Part shown: piece after piece, positions 1-9,716 of the stretch | How positions within the stretch are numbered: the first letter of the stretch is position 1 | How the letters are laid out: each line of letters starts with the position of its first letter | NCBI GenBank assembly: GCA_006384855.1 | Contig: VCJN01001596.1 | Coordinates: 62,001-126,000, forward strand | DNA from: Tetraselmis striata | Taxonomy: Eukaryota; Chlorophyta; Chlorodendrophyceae; Chlorodendrales; Chlorodendraceae | Reading direction: 5' to 3' | DNA: 64,000 nt | Translations under genes and position numbers: made by a program | The notes under the pieces: model-generated | The model's database searches: none | What the model was told of the DNA's origin: nothing | What the model saw: the letters and a program-made list of their open reading frames with translations, nothing else

Positions 1-301
1 AGCTTTCCAATCCAGAGGTCTATCGAGCTCTCCCCACATAATGCTCCGCACCGTCAGATATTAATCGAACGGCAGTTGACGAGATTTTAGGATCGTCTAT
101 AAATCTTCAACTTGTCAAATAATAGTATATAACGATAACCAGTTTGTTTCTGTCCAATCAGGTGCTGCTGAGCTGGATGATTGCGCGGTGATTCTGAAGG
201 CTCTAGTATCGGTGGCTAACATATTGTGAATAACGTACACACGCCCTGTATACCCGTACGGGTTACGTACATAGCGCGCGACTACTGCAGCAACTAGTAC
301 G
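1..301. other. Flank without a gene
   Basis: I see no gene, repeat or RNA here. It is the flank of the tyrosine recombinase element. No target-site duplication is apparent between this flank and the sequence after 3503, as expected for DIRS/PAT-type insertion. Confidence 0.4.
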
Positions 302-327
302 TTTCAAAGTTGAGTCTGGTTTTGCCA
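302..327 (-). repeat. Split direct repeat B2 (26 bp), element end
   Basis: Identical over 26 bp to 609-634. It is taken as the outer end of the element because no further similarity to the region beyond B1 is visible. Confidence 0.75.
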
Positions 328-419
328 AAAAGGCCGCGCAGGCTGTTTTACACGGTCAAGAGCCGAATTTGGCAGGATGGTTTAGCGAAAGCGTGGAGGG
401 AAAACGGAGTCAGGGGGGC

Positions 420-607
420 GCTGCGTGGAACGCAGCGAAAACTGGAAGATGGCAGGCTCAGCTGTTCTAGCTGCTTTTATATCTACTCGTGCTGCACCCC
501 AAAAGGGCGCAACAACAGATGCCTAGTTCCCGTACCACTGAGCAGCAGCACTTGTAGCGAAAAAGCGGTTAGGTCAAGGGAGGAAACCCCATAAACTAGT
601 TTAAAAC
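420..607 (-). repeat. Split direct repeat A2 (188 bp)
   Basis: Second copy of the 185-188 bp repeat. It lies one base from the B1 repeat (609-634) and 92 bp from B2 (302-327), which gives the B1-A2-B2 end. Confidence 0.85.
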
Positions 608-608
608 A

Positions 609-634
609 TTTCAAAGTTGAGTCTGGTTTTGCCA
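609..634 (-). repeat. Split direct repeat B1 (26 bp)
   Basis: Identical over 26 bp to 302-327. It follows the recombinase frame and abuts A2. Confidence 0.8.
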
Positions 635-687
635 TTCTTGAGCGAACGGAGAGAGCGGTGGATTGACGGAGAAGAGGTAGCGCCAAG

Positions 688-2349
688 TCATGAAGGAGGC
701 ACTGGGAAGGCCACCGCTGCGGAGTCCTGTTGGACTTGGAAGTGGCGGAGGGGGGCGATGTGTCCAAAGAAGAACCATGCGCCAGGTGAAGGAAGAACGT
801 TGGGGTCGATGTAGTCCAGAACGACATCATAGTTAGTGGCCCAACCGCCTTGGTAGCGAATGTGGGACAATGGCACACCGATGGCGTTCGCTGCAGAGGC
901 TGCGCCTTTGCGAAGACTGTGCGAGGTCCAGGAGGTGCCAGCAGGGGGGGCAGCGTTGACCAGACGGATGGCTGTGGACAGCCAGTCTGACATTGTAGCC
1001 GCAATCCAAGGTTTTGACTGCTCATCCGAACTGACAGCCCAGAAGTTCGACTTAGCCAAGCCAACAGCAACCTGGGGGACTGACTGGACGTGGTCGAGGA
1101 AGTGGTGTAGGAGACGTGCTACTCGGGGGTGCTCTGACACTGGGAGGAGAAGTACGCGCAGGTCGTCGGGTCCCCGTCGACCAGCGCGACCCTTCTCTCG
1201 ATACACTTGCAGGGTGATGTTGTAGTCGTCGACATGCACGTCTCGCACTCGACAGGACACGCCAGTAAGGCCCCTGGCAAAGAACATAAAGTTGACAACC
1301 GAGGCCAGGAGGGCTCGGAAGTTGTGGTGGTACTCTGGGTAGGGAGCAGACACAATCAGCTCGGCCTTTGTGACGAAGCGGTAAGCTACATCCGCAGGCA
1401 GAGGGACACGCAAAGGGGCAGCGTCCAGTCGGCGCTGACGCAGCATCAGCCCGCGCCTTGCTGAAGTTAGGTGCAGGCTGTCCTTGGCGATTGGGTCGAG
1501 GTTGTGCAGCTCGAAGAACGTGTTGATCGCAGACATGTAAGGTTGCAACGATTTAGCGGCGATGTGCCCCCGCTCGCCGATCCATGCAACATACCGAACG
1601 ACAGTCGCAGTAGTCGCCTCCAGCGGGCTGATGTTCTCGGAGTCGTGGCAGAACTCCGCGAACTGAGACAGCCGGCCGGCGTAGCTCTTGAGTGTCTGAG
1701 CGCTGAGTGAGCTGGAGAGTAGGTCGAGCGTCCGTTGGCCCATCTCGTCTGAGCCAAACGCGTCCTGCAGCCGAGATCGCAATGAAGCAGCCCAGGGAGC
1801 GACAGCTTCGGGCTCGTCAATTACGTACGTGCGTCGTTTTACTGACAGAGTTCCACCGGTACGACTAATGTTCGCAAAGTACTCGGCAGCAACAGTTAAG
1901 TTCTCGGCGGTTGGCCGGTAGCTGCTGGACGGGTTTGCAGTAGTCTCGGTACGGGTTTGCGGGGCTAGGTTCAAGTAAGAGGGCCGCCCTGCGCGCCCTT
2001 CGCGCTCGTAGCGCCTGTCTCGCGCGTAACGTACCCGCGCGAAACTTGGTCGTTGCGAACCAGTTGTAACACGTAGTGTAACAACCGACGGACGCAGCGA
2101 TGGAATGGTACGGGAGGCGGTTAGTTGAGCCGCCATGTGCAGGTGTGCGGATGGTTGAGCCGCACTCGGCTGTAGCTGTAAGAAGCGCCGCACCGAGGAA
2201 GGTCTAAAGGAAGTCTGTAAGGTGGGGGGGTCAGGTCCTGACACGGGGCGCTCATCTCGCCGTCGAGCTGCAAGGGTGCGCTTTGCGGCGGTCACCGAAA
2301 GGTGGCCTCGCAAAGCTCTAACAGCTCCGACGAAAGGCGCCCCACACCG
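688..2349 (-). CDS. Tyrosine recombinase (DIRS/Crypton type)
   Basis: 553 codons follow the UGA of the Gag-like frame with no frame change. The first in-frame ATG lies only at 2136, so expression may need UGA readthrough or internal initiation. The part after about 2000 is low-complexity linker. A SAM-like N-terminal domain (around TLKSYAGRLSQFAEFC) is followed by the catalytic domain: an arginine in FFARGLTG, an H-x-x-R motif (SHSLRKG, near 905-925), a tryptophan (QGGWATNY) where many families have the second histidine, and a candidate nucleophilic tyrosine in NYDVVLDYID. These are the diagnostic residues of the family. The enzyme would integrate a circular DNA form of the element. The frame is intact and could be active. 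Confidence 0.85.
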   Translation of the reverse strand, partial: RCGAPFVGAVRALRGHLSVTAAKRTLAARRRDERPVSGPDPPTLQTSFRPSSVRRFLQLQPSAAQPSAHLHMAAQLTASRTIPSLRPSVVTLRVTTGSQRPSFARVRYARDRRYEREGRAGRPSYLNLAPQTRTETTANPSSSYRPTAENLTVAAEYFANISRTGGTLSVKRRTYVIDEPEAVAPWAASLRSRLQDAFGSDEMGQRTLDLLSSSLSAQTLKSYAGRLSQFAEFCHDSENISPLEATTATVVRYVAWIGERGHIAAKSLQPYMSAINTFFELHNLDPIAKDSLHLTSARRGLMLRQRRLDAAPLRVPLPADVAYRFVTKAELIVSAPYPEYHHNFRALLASVVNFMFFARGLTGVSCRVRDVHVDDYNITLQVYREKGRAGRRGPDDLRVLLLPVSEHPRVARLLHHFLDHVQSVPQVAVGLAKSNFWAVSSDEQSKPWIAATMSDWLSTAIRLVNAAPPAGTSWTSHSLRKGAASAANAIGVPLSHIRYQGGWATNYDVVLDYIDPNVLPSPGAWFFFGHIAPLRHFQVQQDSAAVAFPVPPS

Positions 2350-2352
2350 TCA
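2350..2352 (-). promoter_or_regulatory. Candidate UGA readthrough codon between Gag-like and recombinase frames
   Basis: The stop is GAG-UGA-CGG. The frame before and the frame after are the same and are open for 284 and 553 codons. UGA followed by C is a known leaky context. Readthrough would give a fusion of about 838 residues. An intron or an internal start could equally serve; the sequence alone does not decide. Confidence 0.45.
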
Positions 2353-3204
2353 CTCGTGCTCACCTTCGCGGCCACGCCCGCGTCCACCGCCACGTCCTCG
2401 CCCACGCCCGCGACCTGCAGCTGCAGCCGCCACTCGAGCAGTAGCGGTCGCTTTCGCGCTGCTGGCTACGGTCGCTTCGAAGACACGGCGCTCGTAGTCG
2501 CGCATGAGGTCCCCAAAGATCGCGGAACCCAGATGCTCCGAAGCAGGCTGAAAATGCTGGGCTCGCAGTACATCCAGAACACCTTGGTCACCGTGCACAC
2601 GTTTGATCTCATTTAGCCTCCGCAGGAAGGCCAAACGAAACCGAAACGCCTTGTCGATGGCCTCGGCGTGGTTCCGAGCTCTCGCGAGGTAGGGGGTGAA
2701 GTCCTGGTTAGCGGCAGGGACGTAGGGTAGTAGCTCGTCGAGAGCCACGAAAAGCGCGGCCATGTGGGCCCCGAAACACGACATCCACAAATACTCCTCC
2801 TGGGCCGGCAGACGCCGGTCGTCCTGCTTGAGGTACTCGTTCGTTAGGTCGGTGCTCAGGGGGAAGAGTCCAGGCACTCGGCTGACCGGTCGAACGGCCT
2901 CGTAACCAGACTCTGCTCTCTGCAGTAGTTCTGGCACCGCGAGGTAGTCATCCTCGGCACTCACGGATTTTGCTCCGACACGGCCGCTCTGGGCTAGCTC
3001 TAGCAAGTCGGGGCGCTCTGCGGCTCCCGCGCTGCCTGTCGGCTGTCCCGCGATGCGCTGCCCGAAGCCGGAACCATGTGCCCCTTCTTCATCAACAACA
3101 CGCTCACGAGCCGTCAATTGAGCTACAGCTGTAGCCAGTGCCCGCACATCTGCTTGCAGCGACTTTAGCGTTGGCTCAGCGACGGGTTCTTCTCCATCTG
3201 ACAT
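2350..3204 (-). CDS. Gag-like protein of the tyrosine recombinase element
   Basis: 284 codons from the first ATG of the frame (MSDGEEPV; the frame also stays open upstream to about 3237 without ATG). The N-terminus has a short heptad-like stretch (LKSLQADVRALATAVAQL) that could form a coiled coil. The middle (about residues 85-245) is a helical charged domain without a recognised enzyme motif. The C-terminus is a run of RG/RGG dipeptides, typical of nucleic-acid-binding tails. Size, position upstream of the recombinase and basic RG tail match ORF1/Gag of DIRS-order elements; I infer that role. It ends in a UGA codon, after which the same frame continues into the recombinase. Confidence 0.65.
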   Translation of the reverse strand: MSDGEEPVAEPTLKSLQADVRALATAVAQLTARERVVDEEGAHGSGFGQRIAGQPTGSAGAAERPDLLELAQSGRVGAKSVSAEDDYLAVPELLQRAESGYEAVRPVSRVPGLFPLSTDLTNEYLKQDDRRLPAQEEYLWMSCFGAHMAALFVALDELLPYVPAANQDFTPYLARARNHAEAIDKAFRFRLAFLRRLNEIKRVHGDQGVLDVLRAQHFQPASEHLGSAIFGDLMRDYERRVFEATVASSAKATATARVAAAAAGRGRGRGRGGGRGRGREGEHE

Positions 3205-3318
3205 GATAACGCACGGACGTACGGACGAGAATATCACACTCGGATGGCGAGCCGGGTGTGGTCTTGAACAACCTGGGGTGACCTTGCTCGCAACTGGTTA
3301 CGAGACAGTTTTTACATC

Positions 3319-3503
3319 GCTGCGTGGAACGCAGCGAAAACTGGAAGATGGCAGGCTCAGCTGTTCTAGCTGCTTATATATCTACTCGTGCTGCACCCAA
3401 AAAGGGCGCAACAACAAATGCCTAGTTCCCGTACCACTGAGCAGCACTTGTAGCTGAAAAGCGGTTAGGTCAAGGGAGGAAACCCCATAAACTAGTTTAA
3501 AAC
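3319..3503 (-). repeat. Split direct repeat A1 (185 bp)
   Basis: Upstream terminal repeat of the element. It matches 420-607 with only a few substitutions and small indels (CAGCAG against CAG; one A/T difference in a TATATA stretch). Its outer end is TAGTTTAAAAC, and its inner end is the small GCTGCG/CGCAGC hairpin. Confidence 0.85.
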
Positions 3504-4870
3504 AAAACCCAGCTAGTGTTCAGTATTTATTTATTACAGCTAGTGTTCAGTCTTACTACAATGCAATAGTACAGTATTTACATACATGATTTATCAGCGA
3601 CTAGTCGCTACTACGCCCTCAGCCCCTCAACGCGAACATACATACTAATTACATGAGCTAGCTGCAAAAGGCGATAAAGAAACCACCCGAATAGGCAATA
3701 GGAAACATCCACTAATCCATACATACATACTAATCCATATACTAATAATTGATCCGAAGACCATCCTTGTGCCAGACTAGCTACCACATCATCGCATTCT
3801 GCATACATGATGTCGACGGAAGTGTCTTCATTTCATCGTTATAAATCTTCTGCTTACATAATCTTCATATATTGTGTTCGCTGCTTCGCTTTATTCATCG
3901 GGGGCGCTCCTATATAATCCTTTTGGATTACCTGGTACGCGTCCAGGCGCCTGGCGCGGCGACTCCTGACCTACCGAGACTACCCGTACAAGTTCCAGAC
4001 CAGTATGGGGATACTTCTTTCTGCCTCTAGCCCATGCATGTCCCCGGTGGTTGGGAGCCAGATCATTCTGCCCCCGACAGAGCACAACCCCGTCACAGAC
4101 GACTTCTATGGTGACGCGCTCATGCATGAATCTCCCGGCACATGTAGGCGCTCACTGTCGTGTACATATTGCATGATGCAATCGCATATGCCCATCACGC
4201 ACAAGCAATCCCATCATGCAATGGGCAGATAGATACCAGCAGCCATGATCTTGTTCTATAGTGGTCGACCGAACACGAAATCTTGCAGTGAGACCATCTC
4301 ATGAGATGCTCCACCCCCCTTGGGAGAGTAGGCTGCGGACATATTGGGCATAGTTGGGCCACCAACCAGTTGAAGTGCTTAAAAGTACATATGAGGCATA
4401 AATAGTAGAGTTGCCCATGGCTAGAAAAGTAGCGAGTAGCAACACGCAAAAGTGTTGTAGTTTTATTAGCATTGTGCATCAGTCTGACAAACCTTTACCC
4501 TATTCATGTCCCAGCTGTGTCACTTCCCTTTGCAGACCCACATACCGAGCAGATTGCCAGCATGGGCGGTTGTAAACCGCCGTCGATTCAGATGGCCAAG
4601 TGGGCTAGGTTTTCGGCGCTGGGTGCGCAGGGCAGCGGCGCCGGGTTGCTGCGCGGAATTATTGCTTGGCATCGGTGATCGAATACATTTACCATCTATA
4701 CGGAAATTCAGCTAGTAGTGCAGGGTCATTGTGTTATATATGTGCACCACACACATATATGCCCCACATCATGGGGCACACATCACATCATATATGCCCC
4801 ACATACTGCCCCACATCATGTAAGAACATTCCAAACCGGGGGAAGTTATGGTCTGTCACTATGTCCGGAT
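3504..4870. other. No gene seen; short repeats only
   Basis: The region holds a 15-bp direct repeat just outside the element (AGCTAGTGTTCAGT at about 3510 and 3539), AT-rich sequence, the dispersed repeat at 3645-3710, and at 4738-4830 several copies of CATATATGCCCCACAT with partial palindromes. Reading frames are short and show no recognisable protein. Confidence 0.4.
3645..3710. repeat. Dispersed short repeat, copy 1
   Basis: The core ACATGAGCTAGCTGCAAAAG with the following GCGAT and an ACCACCCGAA stretch recurs at 63427-63490 (best match), 22428-22460 and, more diverged, 60938-60960. All four have the same orientation. It may be a terminus of a non-autonomous transposon. Confidence 0.55.
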
Positions 4871-4872
4871 CA

Positions 4873-6723
4873 TCATAGAATCAACACTGTTTCTCCTCGA
4901 TGTGCTTCATCGCTATAGGGAAGGCGATGATGCCCCTTGCGAATGTTTAGACGAAGGGGCGCCTTGCTCTGCCACACACAATAATGAGTGCCAAGGGGGG
5001 ACCCCATCACCATGCACTCAGTTGGGTGCAGTCCGCACACATCGAGGGTGAGGTCCGGCACCGAAGGGTTGGTGTGGGTCACCTCCAAGAAGTATGTAGT
5101 GCACTTCCCCAACATACACTACTTGGTTGTCATGCCGCTCCACCTCGGCACGTTTGTCTCGCAGTATATATGGCTTGCTTGCCGTACTCATCACCGGGCA
5201 CCCACTATTCGTCCCATGTATTGTTTCCGAACACCACAGGCCTCCGTGTCTCGGGCTTCTCAAGCACAATATGCATGTGTATAGTGTGTATACCGGAACT
5301 CGGCAGGGCGACACCATGTAGGTAGTTTGGAGTTAGGCTTGGGGGCGGAGGGGGTGCTTTATCCAATAGTTGCGCTTCAGTCCTTGTGTCCTAGTGTACG
5401 ATAAAGAGGTAGCCAGGAATGAGGTCCCCTCTACTATCTTGCACTAGTGATACAGGTTGTACGTGCGGGGTAGTGCAGCCAACAAACTCGGTAATCATAA
5501 TCAACAATCGTAATAAAACATTTTCGACCGCAGATAAGAATGGAATCGACTCTTGTCCGTCGATTTAACAAGCCGCATTTCCTTTGCTAGCGCGGCCGGG
5601 GCAGGGGGGCGCCAACGTGCCGCGGCCGGGGCAGTGCGGCGCCAACGCGCGGCAATGTAGCAACGCGCAGCAGGGTACAAAATAACTAGGCGGTTCACAT
5701 GGTAGTAGAAAGTCCTCGCATGTCCAGTTGGCACACACCACACCGCTAGTGCCGTTTGACGGCACCATCGGCCGGACGGGCTTGCCAAAGTCACTGGTCA
5801 GGGCGACCAGCGCCATCCGCATGTCCATATTCTTCATCTTGGGCCGCATATCATGTGAGGGCACACACATATCAGCAGCGCCCCTTGCGGCAGGAACCGC
5901 TGCATGTGGGCATCCATGCAGCAGACAATGCTGATGGGTTCATAGTCATCGTCGGCAGTCTTTCCCTGCGCTGCGTCCACCACCACCATGTGCACGCCGT
6001 CTATATAGCCGTCGCAATAACGGGCGTCCGGACGGCGGACTCCGAAGTATTACTTGCATGCACCCGAAGCCGCCCATGTATGACCAGCATCATCTAGAGT
6101 AGTACTATGCTATCTGCATGCGGACGCATAACGCATTCACAGTCATACCCTTTTTCTTATCCTTGCCCTTTGTACTCCGTATCAAACCGCTGGAGTAGCC
6201 ATGCCGCGATGTAACTCCACAAAGCATGCTTCATAGCCTTGAAGCGTCCACGCATGTCAGCAAATAAGAAGTCCCCAACCCTACGCATATCTGTAGTCCA
6301 TCATCCCGCATTGTGCATGTCAGTTTTAAATGCCGGCAACAGCCAATCGCATGCCGGCATGCCCACCTCAGGCGGTTGACAATGGGTGCACACCTGATGT
6401 TGCAAGTCACGGCGCGCTCTGGACTTCTTGCCATCATTGTCAGTCACCTCATACACACCTTAAACAATTAGTGCGCCCTCGGCGCTCTGAGTTCTAACAA
6501 TTACCTTGAATGTCTCCTCCACATATATGTCAATGTGCTTTGGTGCAAAGGGCCATGGGAGGATGATCAGCACCTTGCTTGTTGTTGCGCTTCTCACCCC
6601 GATTTGATGATGGCATGTCTCGAAACCTGCTATAATAGGCAACACCGCACTACAGCATGTCAAAACAATCCAACTATAATTATACTCATATATCTCGCAG
6701 CATACAACATCACTTCTTGCCAT
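4873..6723 (-). pseudogene. Decayed CACTA-type (TNP2-like) transposase
   Basis: Leftward frames broken by stops and frameshifts match, in the same order, pieces of the transposase at 10.1-15.0 kb. KVLIILPWPFAPKHIDIY (about 6500-6620) matches SEILIVVPGPHEAPNTGIF of the intact copy. ALVALTSDFGKPVRPMVPS with a following ANWTCEDFLL (about 5700-5830) matches KVTNDFGRPPIIIMGG with PNWTAESFQDFIL. VVYVGEVHYILL (about 5090-5130) matches LQVEVSYFVV near the C-terminus. This is a remnant of a related but distinct element. No terminal inverted repeats were found for it. Confidence 0.6.
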
Positions 6724-7011
6724 CGTTGCCAGTCACCTCTTACACATCTTAAACAGTCAGTGCGCCCTCGGCGCTCTGAGTTCTAACGATTACCTTGAAT
6801 GTCTCCTCCACATATGTGTCAATGTGCTTTTGTGCAAAGGGCCATGGGAGGATGATCAACACCTTGTTGCGCTTCTCCCCCCGATTTGAAGAAGGCATGT
6901 CTCGACACCTGCAATAATGGGCAACACCGCACTACTACAGCATGTCAAAACCATCCAACTATAATTATACTCATATATCTATAATTATACTCATTATACG
7001 CATACAACAGC
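6423..7011. repeat. 289-bp tandem duplication inside the transposase remnant
   Basis: The unit 6423-6711 is repeated at 6712-7011 with about 90% identity by eye. It includes the transposase segment with the LPWPFAPKH motif and a following ATAATTATACTCATATATCT stretch, so the duplication came after insertion of the element. Confidence 0.8.
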
Positions 7012-7177
7012 ACTGGGGTACGAACCTCATGCCAAATATGCAGTGAGCAAGAATATGCTGTGCTGTAGTATTGCTCCACCCTATCTCCACATTAATCATA
7101 CGCCCCGTTGTCTTATTTGTGCGAAAACTGCCCGCCGTTGGTGGCAGCATCCATGGCCTTGCATGCTTTAGCGCTCG

Positions 7178-7208
7178 TCGAAACGGGGTCCGCCTAACCG
7201 CGTTTAAC
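7178..7208 (+). repeat. Left terminal inverted repeat of the CACTA-like element
   Basis: 31 bp, the reverse complement of 15441-15471 with one mismatch. Confidence 0.85.
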
Positions 7209-7781
7209 GACTACCAGGCGCGAGTAGTCGCCGGTATATATCGCGCCTAACGTTAGGCGTCACAGTACTTTAAACTTGGCGGTAAGGATGAGTACGGCAG
7301 CGGAGCCCTGCATCAAAGTACTATAGCGAATAGCGGGTACTCGGTAGTCACGAGTGCACAAAGTACGACGCGAGTACACGAGTCACTGTACTTTACGGGA
7401 ATCGCCGCCCTTCATATCTGCTATTGGGCGCGCGCCTCCTCACGAGTACGCGTGGAAGATACCCGCGTGATGACGAGTGATGATGACGAGCAGGCGGAGC
7501 AGTAGGGTACTGGTCGATACACAACAAAGGCTGCAAAAATGCATTACACGGTAGTCACGGCGGTTGGTTTTGTGATTTAATAAAGGTGAGGTGCCAGGCT
7601 GGATCAGCGGCCAATGAGCGTCGAGCTTCGGGGTGTGGTTAAGCGGACATGGGCGCGCCTACTCCTAGCTGGCAAATTTAACGTCAAGGAACCGGAGATT
7701 TTCGGATTTATGGCGGAGGGGTCGGCAACTGCATAAAGTATTAGAGAAATACTAGAAATTTAATTACAATGGGTCTATCTA

Positions 7782-9412
7782 CTACCGCCCCCGCCTGGCC
7801 CCGCCCAAGCGGCCGGCTGGCTCCGCTGCCGCCGGCCTCTTCCTGCCGCCGGCCTGTGGTGCTATGCCCGCTGCCGGCTCGGGAGCTGACTGCCCCTTGC
7901 TGCCTGCAGCTACTTTTGCGGGTATGTTATTCATGACAGCTGCTGCCATCTGCGCCCCTCGGCTAAGGGGCTTGTATGACGGGGCTGGCATGGATGCCGC
8001 CGCGCGCGCCCGTTGCGCTTGCTTCTTCTGGCGTCCAGCTTGCATCCTCGCAGTATCCGCAAAGTTGGAAGTGACACGCACATGGGTTGCATATACTACA
8101 TGCTTCCGGTTAGTAGCGTCCTGAAGCGCTGGGGCTTGAGTAGCACGGGGAACATGAGTTGATCGAGCGAACGGGGGAGGGGGGCTGGAGCCGGTATACA
8201 TGTCTTGCACCGGTGCGCCGTTCTGGTCGATTCCGGACCTACGGTAGTGATGTAAGAAAAAACACTAAGTCGCCGACACTCATGCAGCAACACCATCAGC
8301 AGATACACGATGACCAGGTAAGGCAGCCGGCAAGCGCACCTTTGCACTGGGGGTGTGGGAGGGTCGGGAACCCTTGTTGCATGCGTCGGCGTCACCGAGT
8401 TAAGCAGGGCAGCTTGCTCCTCCTCCACGGTCAAATAGGGTGGGGGGACGGCGGTCGTCCCTTTGGTGACGGACTCCGTGTAGTACCTGCCCCACCACGT
8501 TGCTGCCCATAGCTGGATGACCTGAGTCTTCCTTTCCGGCCACTTCTTGAAAAGTGGCCAGTTTCTCCTCCGGCTGCGGGCGGCCTTTTGAATCTGCTTG
8601 CGCAGGACGTAGTCGGAGGGCTCGCCGGGAATGATGTCGTAGGCGAGGCCGGTGGCAGTCGCAGCGAGCTCTTTGAAGCGCTTGATAATGTGGCCCTTTG
8701 TATACCCTGGGATTTCTGCGTCCATGTAGGGCAGTCCGGTGACACCGTCGATGGGGTAGAATGCGTCGAAAGCGGCATCGAAGTGGTACTTGAGCGCCGC
8801 TGCTCGGGAAGGAGTAGCATGCGGATTCGTTTTTTAGGTTCGTCTTTATATTATTGAACTGGAAATAATAAGAACACGCCGGATACAAGGGGGGAGGGGG
8901 CACCTGGGACGGCGCGTTCAGACCGCTGCCTCTCCGTGCCGGCGATCGCCTGCTGCGCGACGGCGCTGCCGAGTCCGGTTACCGACGCTGAAGACATACG
9001 CGACACCGCGGTCGGGCGAGTGTAGAGCTGGATAAGACCACCGCCGGCCACGCGAAACCCGGCTTCCTCTAGCTGTGACAAATCGCAGCTGCACACGTAC
9101 ATACGCCGCGTCGAAGCCCAGATCTGTCTCGACTTGCGCCTCCGCTAGGGAAGTGAATACGTACACCCCTTGCGCAGCCTGGTTGGCGGTGCTGCTGGCC
9201 TCGCGAAGGCGGGCGGTGGTCAAGGGGCCGTTCAGCTTGACCCCGTCAGAAACATTCGACGAGCGGTCGGCGCTGACGGTCGTGAGGTAGTAGCGCAGGG
9301 GCGGGCCGCGCGGGGCAGGCGGGGGCTCGGGCGACCCACTCTGCAGCATGAAGCCTTTCCACGAGGCGTCATCCGGGCCGGCAGCGTTATGGAAGGTGCT
9401 GGCGGAGGCCAT
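7782..9412 (-). CDS. Second gene of the CACTA-like element, unknown family (TNPA-position protein)
   Basis: The start ATG at 9412 sits in a perfect GCCACCATGG context. Probable exons: 9412 to about 8914 (donor after AVPG), about 8810 to 8342 (begins ALKYHFDAAFDAFYPIDG, holds GLPYMDAEIPGYTKGHIIK and WAATWWGRYYTE), and about 8240 to 7782 (begins SGIDQNGAPVQD). The first exon needs a +1 shift near 9100, between FDAAYVRVQ and CDLSQLEEAG; this may be a mutation, an assembly error or a recoding site. The C-terminus is basic, alanine-rich and unstructured (GGRKRPAAAEPAGRLGGARR), suited to DNA binding. I do not recognise the family. Position beside the transposase and inside the same inverted repeats suggests a TNPA-like accessory factor. 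The last exon recurs at 63662-63970. Confidence 0.55.
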
Positions 9413-9540
9413 GGTGGCAGTGGGGGGCGAGCAGGGCAAGTGTTCATGCGAGGCGGTCAATATGCGATGCGAGTGCGCGGCTGTCCGCGCTTGGTTCAGC
9501 GGTGAGCGGCAGTGACCGTCAGGCGACCCCGTACTTCATG

Positions 9541-9716
9541 CGCGTACATGGATGTGCAGCGATGTATGTGCAGGGATGTGCAACGGATGTCCAGCGGATG
9601 TGCAGGGATGTGCAGCGATGTATGTGCAGGGATGTGCAGGGATGTTCAACGGATGTCAAGCGGATGTGCAGCGATGTGCACAGCGATGTGCGGCGGATGT
9701 GCAGGGAGTACGTGCA
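9541..9716. repeat. Minisatellite of GATGTGCAG-type units
   Basis: About 16 degenerate 9-12 bp units (GATGTGCAGC, GGATGTGCAG, GGATGTCCAGC) are grouped in a higher-order repeat of about 57 bp, with GATGTATGTGCAGGGATG present twice. It lies between the two genes, about 130 bp upstream of the ATG at 9412. Open frames through it on the plus strand (DVQRMC repeats) follow from the periodicity and are not taken as genes. Confidence 0.85.

Larger units (their letters stand above)
302..3503 (-). mobile_element. Tyrosine-recombinase element with split direct repeats (PAT/Ngaro-like), no reverse transcriptase
   Basis: Read on the minus strand the order is: A1 repeat (3503-3319), Gag-like frame, tyrosine recombinase frame, B1 repeat (634-609), A2 repeat (607-420), a 92-bp spacer, B2 repeat (327-302). 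This A1-body-B1-A2-B2 layout is the split direct repeat of PAT, Ngaro and the algal TOC elements within the DIRS order. Those elements normally carry reverse transcriptase and RNase H between Gag and recombinase. Here only 12 codons separate the Gag-like stop from the first codon of the recombinase frame as called, so those domains are absent. A starts with a perfect 6-bp stem (GCTGCG...CGCAGC, 5-nt loop). Either it is a derivative that lost reverse transcriptase, or a recombinase-only (Crypton-like) element that uses split repeats. Both frames are open and the repeats are nearly identical, so the insertion looks recent. Confidence 0.8.

Noticed and set aside
302-3503. Reading the 185-bp repeats as LTRs of a retrotransposon
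   Set aside because: The paired 26-bp repeats on both sides of the inner copy and the tyrosine recombinase fit split direct repeats; LTR-type integrase, protease and RT are absent.
4738-4830. CATATATGCCCCACAT repeats as a CRISPR-like array
   Set aside because: Irregular spacing, eukaryotic context, and only simple partial palindromes.
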